Positions 43,201 to 50,544 of a DNA stretch of 64,000 bases are shown here, piece by piece. A program made the translations under genes and the position numbers. The notes beneath the pieces were generated by a model. That model had not been told where the DNA came from. It searched no databases and saw only the letters and a list, made by a program, of their open reading frames with translations. Source of the stretch: Piscinibacter sp. (GTDB lineage: Bacteria > Pseudomonadota > Gammaproteobacteria > Burkholderiales > Burkholderiaceae_C); contig JAGOAS010000006.1 of assembly GCA_017983795.1 (NCBI GenBank), forward strand, positions 103,960 to 167,959, read 5' to 3'. Position 1 is the first letter of the stretch. The number at the start of each line of letters is the position of its first letter.

Positions 43201-46200
43201 AGCCTGGTGGTCAACGGCCTGGGCCTGCGCGTGGGCAAGAGCTCGGGGCCGCTGCTGGACGCCGGCATCACGCTCGAATCGATCGCGCTGCACGTATTCG
43301 CGGCGATCGACGGCGGCGGCGCGAAGAGCGGCGGCGTGCAGCTGCAGTTTTCCAATCTCGCCGTCTCGGCCTCGGGCGCGCAGGGCGAGAACGGCATCGC
43401 CAAGGGCGTGATGCGCGACACCGGGCCCACGCCGCCCAAGCCGGCCTTCTCGCCGGCGCTGGCCATCCAGGCGCACGACGGCGGCGCGGTGCAGGTGTCG
43501 CTCACGGCGGGCGACGGCGCCGGGCCGTGGTGGATCGCCATCCAGAAAGGCTTCGGCCCGCTCTACCTCGAGCAGATCGGCTTCGGCGCCACCTCGCCGC
43601 AGGGCCGCCTGGAGCGCATCTCGCTGCTGATGGACGGCTCGGTGTCGATGTTCGGGCTGACCTGCGCGGTCGACGACCTGCAGATCACCTACATCGTCGG
43701 CAACAACGACTTCTTCAACCCGGCGAGCTGGGCCATCGATCTGGCCGGCCTCGCGGTCTCGGCCAACATGGCCGGAGTGTCCATCGCCGGCGGCCTGCTC
43801 AAGCAGGGCACGCCGCCGAACATCGAATACCTGGGCATGCTGCTCGGCCGCTTCGCGGTCTACGGCCTCACCGTGTACGGCGGCTACGGCGAGGGCACGG
43901 AGAACGGCCAGAAGTTCACCGCCTTCTTCGCCATCGGCGCGGTCAACGGCCCCATCGGCGGGCCGCCGGCCTTCTTCCTCACCGGCATCGGCGGCGGCTT
44001 CGGCATCAACCGCCAGCTGCGCCTGCCGAGCGACATGGCGAAGTTCGGCGACTACCCGCTGATCCAGGCGCTGGACATCGCCGCCAAGCCCAGCGATCCG
44101 ATGACGCAGCTGCGCGCGCTGGGCAGCTACTTCCCGATGAAGAAGGGCACGTTCTGGTTCGCCGCCGGCCTGTCGTTCAACAGCTTCGCGCTGGTCGACG
44201 GCATCGCGGTGGTGGGCGTGCAGATCGGCGACGGGCTGGACATCAACCTGCTCGGCCTGGCGCGCATGGCGCTGCCGCGGCCGCAGGCGGCGATCGTCTC
44301 GATCGAACTGGCGCTGCTGGTGCGCTTTTCCAGCAGCGAGGGCGTGCTGTGGGTGCAGGGCCAGCTGACCGACAACTCCTGGCTGCTCTACCCCGACATC
44401 AAGCTCACCGGCGGCTTCGCCTACGTGATCTGGTTCAAGGGCGAGAAGTCGGGCGAGTTCGTGATGACCATGGGGGGCTACCACCCCGACTTCCACCGCG
44501 ACGGCTACCCGGTGGTGCCGCGCCTGGGCCTGCGCTGGAGCATCGGCGACAGCATCGTCATCAAGGCCGGCAGCTATTTCGCGCTGACCTCCGAGGCGCT
44601 GATGGCCGGCGGCGACTTCGAGGCCTCGGCGCATTTCGGGCCGGCCTGGGCCGAGGTGAAGTTCGGCGCGCACGGCATCGTCTTCTTCGACCCCTTCCAC
44701 TACGACGTGATGGCCTACGCCCGCATCGCCGCGGGCGTGACCATCGACACCTGGATCTTCGGCGAGATCACCATCTCGATCAGCCTGGGCGCGCGCATCC
44801 ACGTGCTCGGCCCCGACTTCCGCGGCAGCGTCACCTTCGAGGTCGGCCCCATCGAACTCACCTTCGAGTTCGGCGGCTCGGGCAAGGAGCAGAAGCAGCC
44901 GCTCGCGGCCGACGCCTTCATCACCAAATACCTGGAGGCGGCCGACAGCGGCAAGGCGCGCCCGCATGCGCTGATGACCAACGCCGGCGCGCTGCCGGCC
45001 AAGGGCGAGAAGTCCACGCCCGATGGCTCCTCGTCGCGGCCCTTCGTGGTGGTGGTCGAGTTCTCGCTGACCTTCACCAGCACCGTGCCGGCCACCAAGG
45101 TGACGCGCACGCTCGCGCCGGCGGCACAGGCCAGCAGTTCGCATGCGCCGAGCCGCGCGCTGGGCGTGGCGCCGATGGACGCGGCGAACGTCACGCCGAC
45201 CATCGTCATCACCTGGCGGCGCGACGGAATCGACCAGCCCTACCCCTTCGTCGACAGCGCGCGGCCCTTCGGCCGCTTCCCGGTCGGCGTGTGGGGCCTG
45301 CCGCAGGATCCGAACGCGCGCCAGGTGCCTTCGGGCACGATGATCGAGGCGCTCTCCGAGCTCGACATGGTGTGCAGCGCCACGCCCTCGGCGGGCGGGC
45401 CGGAGATTCCGTACTTCCAGGTCGAGATCGGCAAGCGCAAGCCGCTGCCCTTCACGCGCCGCGCCACCGAGATCAACCAGCAGCGCAACACCGCGAAATC
45501 GGTGAGCGAACTGCTCGCCGCGCCGAATAGCGCCGGCGCCGCCTTCTCGCGCGCGGCCGATTTCCTCGCCGGCCGCGTCTCGCCCACCGCGCTGGCCGCG
45601 CTGCGCGGCGAGCGCCAGGCGCCGCCGCGGCTGGGCACGCTCACCGAAGGGCTGGAAGCGGCCACGGCAACCACCATTCCCGCCGTGGCCGAACGGCCCG
45701 CGCCCAAGGTCTTCGACCACTTCGTCGATGCGCCGGTGGCGGTGGGTTTGCTCTCCGGTGCGACGGTGGGGCTGGCCGTCGCACCCAAGCTGCGCACCAC
45801 GGTGAAGGGCTCCGAGCGCGCCTGGCGCAGCGCACCGCCCACGCTCGCCGCGGTGGAGGCGCAGCGCAGCCGTTCGATCGCTGCCAAGCTGGTGATCACC
45901 GACACGCCGGCCATGCCCGTCGGCGCCGCAGGCGCGGCCGGCAAGAACGGCGCCACGCTGATCGCCGCGCAGAGCGTGCCGCCCAGCGCGATGGCGCATG
46001 GCGCGACGGCGCTGGTGGCGCGCAGCGGCGCGCCGCTGGCCGCCGCGCTGGCCGAGTTCAACGGCGCGCTGGCGGTGGGCGCCAGCCTGCGCGCCGCGGC
46101 GGGCAGCGCCGGCGCGGCGCTGGCCTGCGGCCAGACGGTGGTGCTGCAGCTGCCCAACGCACGCGCCGATGCCGCCAGCGAAGGACAGCGCCCACGCCTC

Positions 46201-47052
46201 GCCGTGAGCGGCGCGCCGGCGCGCGTGGTGCTGCTCGCGCATGGCGGCAAGCGCCTCGCCGATGCGCTGGTCGGCCCGGGCGCGGCGAATGCCGTGCTCG
46301 AGATTCCGCAGGGCACCGAGCGCATCGTCGCGATCGGCCAGGGCGACATCACGAACGCGTCCGCCAGCCTCGGCCTGGCCGGCTGGCACGCCGGCATGCA
46401 GCTGCCCTATGCGGGCTTCTCCACCGCCATCGCCCCGGGCTGCGTGGTGCATGCGGTGGGCGAGCGCCTCGCCCTGCACCGCGAGCGCCTGCATGCCGGC
46501 TGGGTGAGCGGCGCCGAGCTGGCGCGCGGCATCAGCACCGTCACCACCAGCTTCGCGATCACGCCGCGCACGCTGCTGGTGCTGCTCGACGACCCCGCCT
46601 CTGCCGGCGACCCGGTGGCCGCGCGGCAGCTGCTGCTCGGCCTGGACGGCGCCTCGCGCGCACGCGACGCCGCCGGCAAGGAGCGCGCGCCGGTACTGCT
46701 GGCCATGGACAACCGCAGCGTGCTCGCCTACGACATCGTGGCCGACGGCGACAAGCCGGTGGTGGTGAGCATCGCCAGCCAGGAAGGCTGGTCGCTGGTG
46801 GGCGTGATGGCCTCGGCCGAGGTCGATACCACCGGCGCGGTGGCGCTGCTCTCCTCGCGCGGGCTGGACGCGGCGATGCAGCCCTTCGCCACGCGCAGCG
46901 CCAGCGACGCGGCACCGGCGAGCCGGCTCGCCTGGGTGGCGGCCACGCGCACGGCCGACCAGCGCGCCGTCGCCAAGGCGCGCGCCCAGGGCGGCGCGGC
47001 GCTGGCGCGCGCCGCACGCAAGACCACGCGCAAACCTGGAGGACGCCGCTGA
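37225..47052 (+). CDS. Giant DUF6603-domain protein, 3275 aa
   Basis: At 9.8 kb this is by far the largest gene of the window. Residues of about 2100-2550 match my recollection of DUF6603: FGPLYLEQIGFG, then NGPIGGPPAFFLTGIGGGFG, GGFAYVIWFKGEKSGEFVM, MGGYHPDFHRDGYPVVPRLG and ALTSEALMAGGDFEASAHFG. The first 2000 residues are not internally identical repeats but keep a recurring pattern of amphipathic beta strands and Gly/Ala-rich loops (for example PGIPVPGIETLGLTLAISAA), which could build a very long beta structure. The C-terminal 650 residues are Ala-rich and more variable. No signal peptide or clear membrane helix is found. Function unknown; ATGA overlap with the gene before. Confidence 0.75.
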   Translation: MSFASSDLGVLGKLAKALGLFDAAGKPNQNWFAHPEDSLKNMLANEAQRAALIAFVDEALGGADRSSEAGVTWLPIVAIEDPPLAVAITVDEGQGDGLHIGLGLRVSTTDPASATTLAVPLFRAKKDGGPEVTQPLLLGSAGGRIRVATSITIDASPPVPGQPRLGGIGLEIDLPTSDTDAQGPVFGLALTGLQLPGAATPRDMRVSANGAGELDDALLDLVMSLVKAQADAALADPALVAVAGLLGLRSGDAVPDFPITTLPVRGVLALADWVRGILVDETSRDDWIAHLAALLHGTPHGDAIEFSLGGAAVLTLALRVANGPSGNPRLTPSLAIELGNDAARVEARADLFRIDLVSGEAFALPSLGVWAAAGRSGSPILELTNPIVAHADTLRLGFGLDAQRRLNFVLAADTVHLGTREFATLDLTSPDAVMDAAGSTVEAVANELLAGLGDALGLARQLVGLDPPAGIAAVTLAALMADPVAALGGYWRALIGNDAATRQVLSALRLALTDRSEKDSVVDGDGSAATPWRLPLIGPLALELTASGGVLGIGLGVKTSIDTLGRRCTVVETRIGVKLASIDFAARHASLLGAVEATLTARERGADPKRARLALGDTVAVVADHVGLRLAWAPEGGLAAQVSAPALRLELDDATIPIALPEIAADGSVTLPIEAWDGIEALVGQLGTLIGSVVGDLVHAFGWVPSAVAPGARLRLGELVVSPEVALREWLPRLAMSELGPRALALVADLFGGLGAARGVIEGSGRPEDPYRFALADGLPNVAVWFPPAGLEPVLAASNAALRDWHPGQPGLSGAALEAALRAEADVAADVRALVEGRQVGIALDALAQRWLGGDGRISPPTATPAGITLQRVGVAAGQLADALRLDDLLGRTPAVTVHVALGAAAWPDAPEDRRIDLSTAGLDASMFTLPAAELGEWFVCLGTRADCRTSGSSSDGTPEQAARLGRVLDALAGVSNDITLVALAGAGHAARLAAQPTTRAAVTDLVLLGTPLAPISLTALSVQPTADALRLLDRLLPPAGVEADNDDLALGRALVGALMELAPLADPAADLRLPVLPFEAPRAGLAVNALFGELGAERIAQALTAIVAAGLAGRASERADLVDLIAAAPTGVHAGLRWALPQDTSGTLRISANAQLQLFAFDLEGGLAHDRELRVELRIGDALGWLAATPELELRALSAVLTLPLDGASPGEARVVLHEARVFGQSWEALSLGALADDAVPVLPEARVLLSAAVQRLTADLSSARSLALSNLFAALGLTGVNGGVVGDAVDQLIHDPAGLVRQRLAAAQSQFAAALNSLLGPLGASVDLATRTVRVQGGGSSAGRFGWNADVSASPAGLAGTLSFGPDAALPTVGGLQLQLALNPLAVSLHWHQSSTHTEIAPLWPTPDGQALARLLAQSAPSLAAHVAIELMRRADEEARPLIDAVLDALGMLAGAASDAERALRPLAGLIADPVGWLRSAGSLAANPIKIQALFDALRPLMGLADPPGSPLPIAKGVSLAVSAEGSGARLTLAVDPSQWVAPDGGGARLAGGIGASLVVGASGAPGVALEAHLGLPGAATGRQAVHTRIATGGVELFLRPASGADIPLVPFAGLGALSAAAEAALPFLLDKLAELPGTPGNLVRLVGDALGLRSGNPKAFSADALRTWAANPVGALTAAVPSITATGLNLIAPLLDDFLPAAVTATGTVNELSVKVDDLFTLAWQPAASRVAITVPGIPVPGIETLGLTLAISAAGLDELSVALGPADIDAGGVRLRPFASVSAGLAPAGGRRVMVGLSADDTHHFAARWTLDGGGFDIVASDGELATAVATAEALQVALRIVDVVADLVAAVAMAQQPVKDLLDTTVGAHDVRFLLEGVVLDEADTNQLIDGLFDPSTLLARFHRLFTNIAGAGISISIEGFTLSFLTHPSTDTIGVQVGVLDRFALIEGDVSLWLENDDRWINPNPAGDGGLFVGFLPPTLPLRFAPSLVVNGLGLRVGKSSGPLLDAGITLESIALHVFAAIDGGGAKSGGVQLQFSNLAVSASGAQGENGIAKGVMRDTGPTPPKPAFSPALAIQAHDGGAVQVSLTAGDGAGPWWIAIQKGFGPLYLEQIGFGATSPQGRLERISLLMDGSVSMFGLTCAVDDLQITYIVGNNDFFNPASWAIDLAGLAVSANMAGVSIAGGLLKQGTPPNIEYLGMLLGRFAVYGLTVYGGYGEGTENGQKFTAFFAIGAVNGPIGGPPAFFLTGIGGGFGINRQLRLPSDMAKFGDYPLIQALDIAAKPSDPMTQLRALGSYFPMKKGTFWFAAGLSFNSFALVDGIAVVGVQIGDGLDINLLGLARMALPRPQAAIVSIELALLVRFSSSEGVLWVQGQLTDNSWLLYPDIKLTGGFAYVIWFKGEKSGEFVMTMGGYHPDFHRDGYPVVPRLGLRWSIGDSIVIKAGSYFALTSEALMAGGDFEASAHFGPAWAEVKFGAHGIVFFDPFHYDVMAYARIAAGVTIDTWIFGEITISISLGARIHVLGPDFRGSVTFEVGPIELTFEFGGSGKEQKQPLAADAFITKYLEAADSGKARPHALMTNAGALPAKGEKSTPDGSSSRPFVVVVEFSLTFTSTVPATKVTRTLAPAAQASSSHAPSRALGVAPMDAANVTPTIVITWRRDGIDQPYPFVDSARPFGRFPVGVWGLPQDPNARQVPSGTMIEALSELDMVCSATPSAGGPEIPYFQVEIGKRKPLPFTRRATEINQQRNTAKSVSELLAAPNSAGAAFSRAADFLAGRVSPTALAALRGERQAPPRLGTLTEGLEAATATTIPAVAERPAPKVFDHFVDAPVAVGLLSGATVGLAVAPKLRTTVKGSERAWRSAPPTLAAVEAQRSRSIAAKLVITDTPAMPVGAAGAAGKNGATLIAAQSVPPSAMAHGATALVARSGAPLAAALAEFNGALAVGASLRAAAGSAGAALACGQTVVLQLPNARADAASEGQRPRLAVSGAPARVVLLAHGGKRLADALVGPGAANAVLEIPQGTERIVAIGQGDITNASASLGLAGWHAGMQLPYAGFSTAIAPGCVVHAVGERLALHRERLHAGWVSGAELARGISTVTTSFAITPRTLLVLLDDPASAGDPVAARQLLLGLDGASRARDAAGKERAPVLLAMDNRSVLAYDIVADGDKPVVVSIASQEGWSLVGVMASAEVDTTGAVALLSSRGLDAAMQPFATRSASDAAPASRLAWVAATRTADQRAVAKARAQGGAALARAARKTTRKPGGRR

Positions 47053-47079
47053 ATGAAGCTCGGTAGCTGCCCCACAACT

Positions 47080-47226
47080 CCGTTCGGGCTGAGCCTGTCG
47101 AAGCCCCCGCGGGCCCTGAGCTTGCCGAAGGGGCTGAGCCTGTCGAAGCCCCGTTGGCGCGCCGCCATCACCGCCCCTTCGACACGGGGCCTTCGACAAG
47201 CTCAGTCCCCTGCTCAGGGCGAACGG
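47080..47226. repeat. Palindromic repeat array (TTCGACAAGCTCAG family)
   Basis: The gap 47053-47272 contains at least four copies of a dispersed repeat in both orientations: GGGCTGAGCCTGTCGAAGCC at 47086-47105 and again at 47131-47150, a diverged GGCCCTGAGCTTGCCGAAG at 47112-47130, and inverted CCTTCGACAAGCTCAG near 47190-47205. The block opens with CCGTTCG and closes with CGAACGG. Such repeats are common in Comamonadaceae; the array may form a strong hairpin between the giant gene and the rest of the operon. Confidence 0.8.
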
Positions 47227-47272
47227 TTGTTTCGTGCGTCGCGAGTCGCGCGAAGCGCAATGGACCACTGAC

Positions 47273-49279
47273 ATGCCCCGCACCGGCCACTTCATCCTGC
47301 ACTCCAACGTGATGCCCAAGATCACGGCGGGGCGCTACGAACTGCGCACCGAGCAGACCGGCCTGCCCTTCGAGGTGGAGCCCGAGAGCACGCACATCCA
47401 GGTGGCGGCGCCGCGCTACACGATGCCGACCGACCAGATCCTCTCCAGCTTCCCGCCGGCGAATGCGGAAGGCGCTTTCGGCGACCGCCTGCCGCAGATC
47501 GTGCTGAAGCGCCGCACGCTCCCGTGGGAGCGCAACCCGGCCGGCTCGGTGAACCCCTCCGAGACGCCCTGGCTGGCACTGGTGGTGGTGGCCGAAGGCG
47601 AGGCGACGCTCTCCACCGCCACGCCGGTGAGCGACTGCGTCAGCGCCGGCACCTCGCTGCTCGACCCGAGCGACAAGGACGTCGAGCAAGGCCTCTACCT
47701 CGCCGTCACCGAGACGGTGGTGAAGAAGATCTTCCCCTGCAAGGAGGATCTGGCGCTGCTCGCGCATGTGCGCGAGGTCGACGTCAACGACACCGAGCTC
47801 GCCAACGGCGACGACGATGGCTGGCTCGCGGTGGTGCTGGCCAATCGCCTGCCGGTGTTCGATGCCGCGGCGAAGAAGCCGGTGCGCTACATGGCCTGCC
47901 TGGTCAACGTCGAGGGCCAACTCGAGGCGCTGCCCAAGCCGCTGCCGCCGGTGGCGAGCTTCGAGTTCGCGCTGGCGCAGGACTGGACGGTGCTCGCCAC
48001 GATCAACGCCACCAGCTCGCCGGATGCGCGCGTGATGGGCAACGTCGACACGAGCCAGGTGGTGCTGCCCTCGGCCGCGCTCGGCCCGGGTGCGGCGCGG
48101 CCGCCGGCGATTCCTGCCGCCGGCAAGAACGCCGCCGACGCCAAGATCGGCGTCTCGCTCGACGGCGGCGCGGCGATGGCGCAGCCGAGCGTGAGCAAGC
48201 AGTGGAGCTCGGCCACGCAGAAGGTGGCCGCCGCCGCGCTCGACCCCGACGCCAAGCGCCTGGTGCGCGACACCATGGCACAGGGCTTCCGCCTGCCCAT
48301 CGAGCTGTACGCCGTCGAGCGCGTGCTGCGCTTCCCGGTGCTGGCGCACTGGTCGTTCACCACCAACGAAGGCGCCACCTTCGAGACGCTGATGCAGGAT
48401 CTCGACGTCGGCCTGCTCGGCACCGTGCCCGAGCGCGCACCGAATGCGCCCGCTGCGGACGCCGCGCCCGAGGTGGTGCAGACCGGCCACATCGGCCTGG
48501 ATCACCGCACGCGCCGCGGCGACCCGCTGCGCGCCTGGTACCGCGGCCCCTGCGTGCCCTTCCCGACACCGCGCGACTCGAACGCGAAGGACGCGCCGCT
48601 GGCGCTGGCGCATTCGGCCGACCAGCTGCGCCGTGTCATCCCCGACGGCCGCGAAGATCTCGCGCTGGCCGCCGCCTTCGAGATCGGCCGGCTGCTCGCG
48701 CTCTCGCAGCTCTCGGTGGTGTCGGCGCTGCTGCGCTTCCGCGCCGAGCAGTTCGGCGCCGGGCGCGTGCGCGAGATCCTCGCCGAGCTGCTGCCCTTCG
48801 CCCTGCCCGAGTTGAAGGCCGAGCGCATCGACCTGGGCCGCTACGTGGCGCTGCAGGTGCTGCCGGTGCTGGCCAGGAACACCGACCGCATGATCGGCCC
48901 GCAGCGCCCGGTGGCCGACCCCGGCCGGCCGCTGCGCGTGGACGGCGACCTCGACAGCCTGGTGGCCGCCGGCCTGGGCTTCGACCTCGCCGCGCTGAAG
49001 AAGCGCGCCGACGCGGTGGGCCTGCTGCCGGCGCTGCAGGGCACGGCCGTGCCGCTGGCGATGAAGCCCGGCCAGAGCCCGAACGAGAAGCTGGTGGTGC
49101 CGGCGCTGCGTGCCGCGCTGCAGGGTGAGTTGCAGCGCACGCTGGGCGTGGCGGCGCCGCCCAGGATCGTGATCGGGCGGCCGGGCGTGCGCGGCGCGCA
49201 GGCGCGACCGCAAGCCGATGCGCTCGACGAGCTCATCGCCAACGCTCGGGTCGACGACGACGAGGAAGGCCAGCCATGA
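47273..49279 (+). CDS. Uncharacterised 668-aa protein of giant operon
   Basis: Start at the ATG at 47273, next to GGACCAC; a GTG at 47234 would add 13 residues. No family is recognised. The N-terminal 250 residues are beta-rich (GHFILHSNVMPKITAGRYEL, SETPWLALVVVAEGEATLS), the C-terminal half is helical (GREDLALAAAFEIGRLLALS, VREILAELLPFALPELKAE). Neither signal peptide nor membrane helix is seen. The stop overlaps the next start by ATGA, so it probably acts with the 340-aa protein. Confidence 0.65.
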   Translation: MPRTGHFILHSNVMPKITAGRYELRTEQTGLPFEVEPESTHIQVAAPRYTMPTDQILSSFPPANAEGAFGDRLPQIVLKRRTLPWERNPAGSVNPSETPWLALVVVAEGEATLSTATPVSDCVSAGTSLLDPSDKDVEQGLYLAVTETVVKKIFPCKEDLALLAHVREVDVNDTELANGDDDGWLAVVLANRLPVFDAAAKKPVRYMACLVNVEGQLEALPKPLPPVASFEFALAQDWTVLATINATSSPDARVMGNVDTSQVVLPSAALGPGAARPPAIPAAGKNAADAKIGVSLDGGAAMAQPSVSKQWSSATQKVAAAALDPDAKRLVRDTMAQGFRLPIELYAVERVLRFPVLAHWSFTTNEGATFETLMQDLDVGLLGTVPERAPNAPAADAAPEVVQTGHIGLDHRTRRGDPLRAWYRGPCVPFPTPRDSNAKDAPLALAHSADQLRRVIPDGREDLALAAAFEIGRLLALSQLSVVSALLRFRAEQFGAGRVREILAELLPFALPELKAERIDLGRYVALQVLPVLARNTDRMIGPQRPVADPGRPLRVDGDLDSLVAAGLGFDLAALKKRADAVGLLPALQGTAVPLAMKPGQSPNEKLVVPALRAALQGELQRTLGVAAPPRIVIGRPGVRGAQARPQADALDELIANARVDDDEEGQP

Positions 49280-50298
49280 AATCCTTCATCAGCTCGGACA
49301 TCGCCCTGCAGGCCGCGGTGAAGGCGGCGCAGAACTACGCGGAGATCGTCACCGACCAGGATCCGGACGACGGCGAGCACGTGGTGCCCGGCGAGCTGCG
49401 CCGCTTCCTCGGCCGGCTGCGCCTGCTGCACGGCGTGCCCTTCAGCTACCTGGTGCCGGACGCGGAGCTGCTGCCGTTGGAATCGATCCGCTTCTTCTAC
49501 CTCGACCGCGCCTGGACCGATGCGCTGGTGCAGGGTGCGCTCAGCGTCGGCACCGTCAGCAGCGCCGACCGCACGCAGCTCGAGGCCGTCTACCCGCACA
49601 TCCGCGACGAGGTCGACGAGGCCGAGCGCACCATCCGCCAGCCGCGCGGCGAAGCGCTGCTGAAGGCCGGCAGCGGCACCATCACCGGCTTCCTGATGCG
49701 CTCGCGCGCGGTCTCGGGCTGGCCCAACCTGCACGTGCGCGCCTACTCGCGCGACGTGGTGGCCGACGATGCGCTGACCACCGCCGCCGAATCCGACCCC
49801 AGCCGCATGAAGGTGCTGCGCACGGAGCGCCTCGCGCCGGCGGTGCTGCTGGTGCTGTTCGACGGCGTGCCGGCGGTGGTGCACATCGAGGAGCCGCGCC
49901 AGGGCATCCAGTTCGGCGCGCGCCTCGACCCCGAGGATCCACCCAGCGCGCGCCGCGCCAAGGTGCACGTGCGCGACTGCAACACCGGCGACAGCGTGCC
50001 GCCGGTGGACGACTTCACGCCCGCCAATTCGGTGGACGTGCCCTTCCGCCCCGGCGCGCCGGGCGTGATCAACATCGCCGCGCTGCGCCAGCGCCTCGCC
50101 GCCAAGGCACCCAACAGCGGCGGCACGCTGGAGCCCAACGAGTACGCGCTGCAGATGCTGCGCTTCCCCTACCGCCAGGTGTTCGGCGACCCGAAAGACA
50201 CGGAGGGAAAGCAGTTCTATGCGCTCGACCGCTTCAAGGCGACGGTGGCGCTGGACACCTGGAAGAGCACTGTGGTGACCAAGCTGGGGAAGGTGTGA
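49276..50298 (+). CDS. Uncharacterised 340-aa protein of giant operon
   Basis: I do not recognise a family. The N-terminus is helical (SDIALQAAVKAAQNYAEIV), followed by VPFSYLVPDAELLPLESIRF and DALVQGALSVGTVSSADR, then a beta-rich core (LAPAVLLVLFDGVPAVVHIE, EPRQGIQFGARL). It is soluble by appearance. It is coupled by ATGA to the 668-aa gene and separated from the 1336-aa gene by a 246-bp gap filled with hairpins. Confidence 0.65.
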   Translation: MKSFISSDIALQAAVKAAQNYAEIVTDQDPDDGEHVVPGELRRFLGRLRLLHGVPFSYLVPDAELLPLESIRFFYLDRAWTDALVQGALSVGTVSSADRTQLEAVYPHIRDEVDEAERTIRQPRGEALLKAGSGTITGFLMRSRAVSGWPNLHVRAYSRDVVADDALTTAAESDPSRMKVLRTERLAPAVLLVLFDGVPAVVHIEEPRQGIQFGARLDPEDPPSARRAKVHVRDCNTGDSVPPVDDFTPANSVDVPFRPGAPGVINIAALRQRLAAKAPNSGGTLEPNEYALQMLRFPYRQVFGDPKDTEGKQFYALDRFKATVALDTWKSTVVTKLGKV

Positions 50299-50336
50299 CA
50301 TGAACCGCGGCGCACTTGCCATGACCGAGCGCGGCA

Positions 50337-50522
50337 CTGGGCGGGCAGGCCGGGCTGTGCGCGGCCCGATATCCGTGCTCGCCCAGCCTGCCCGCCCAGC
50401 GCCGTGGCACCGGCGGCGCGCTGCGCGTTCCACCTGCCACGGTCGTGGCTCGGCTTGGGCTTGGCCTGCCGGTCGAGCACCGATATCGGGCGGCGCACAG
50501 ACCGGCAGGCCAAGCCCGAGCC
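50337..50522. repeat. Pair of inverted REP-like hairpins
   Basis: Hairpin A has arms CTGGGCGGGCAGGC (50337-50350) and its complement (50386-50399). Hairpin B has arms GGGCTTGGCCTGCCGGT (50457-50473) and its complement (50501-50517), extended by a few more paired bases. The two loops are themselves reverse complements with two mismatches (shared GCCCGATATC core), so A and B are inverted copies of one palindromic unit. The gap 50299-50544 otherwise holds only the ribosome site of the next gene. Confidence 0.75.
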
Positions 50523-50544
50523 GCGCTCGGTGGAGCAACTGACC

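Noticed and set aside
36973-47325. A 3450-codon open frame on the minus strand opposite the giant gene
   Set aside because: It is an antisense shadow in very GC-rich DNA: the protein is low-complexity Arg/Ala/Gln/His without family motifs, while the plus-strand frame has DUF6603 and coupled starts.
50404-50544. In-frame N-terminal extension of the 1336-aa protein
   Set aside because: The extension only translates the repeat hairpins; the ATG at 50545 has a good ribosome site.
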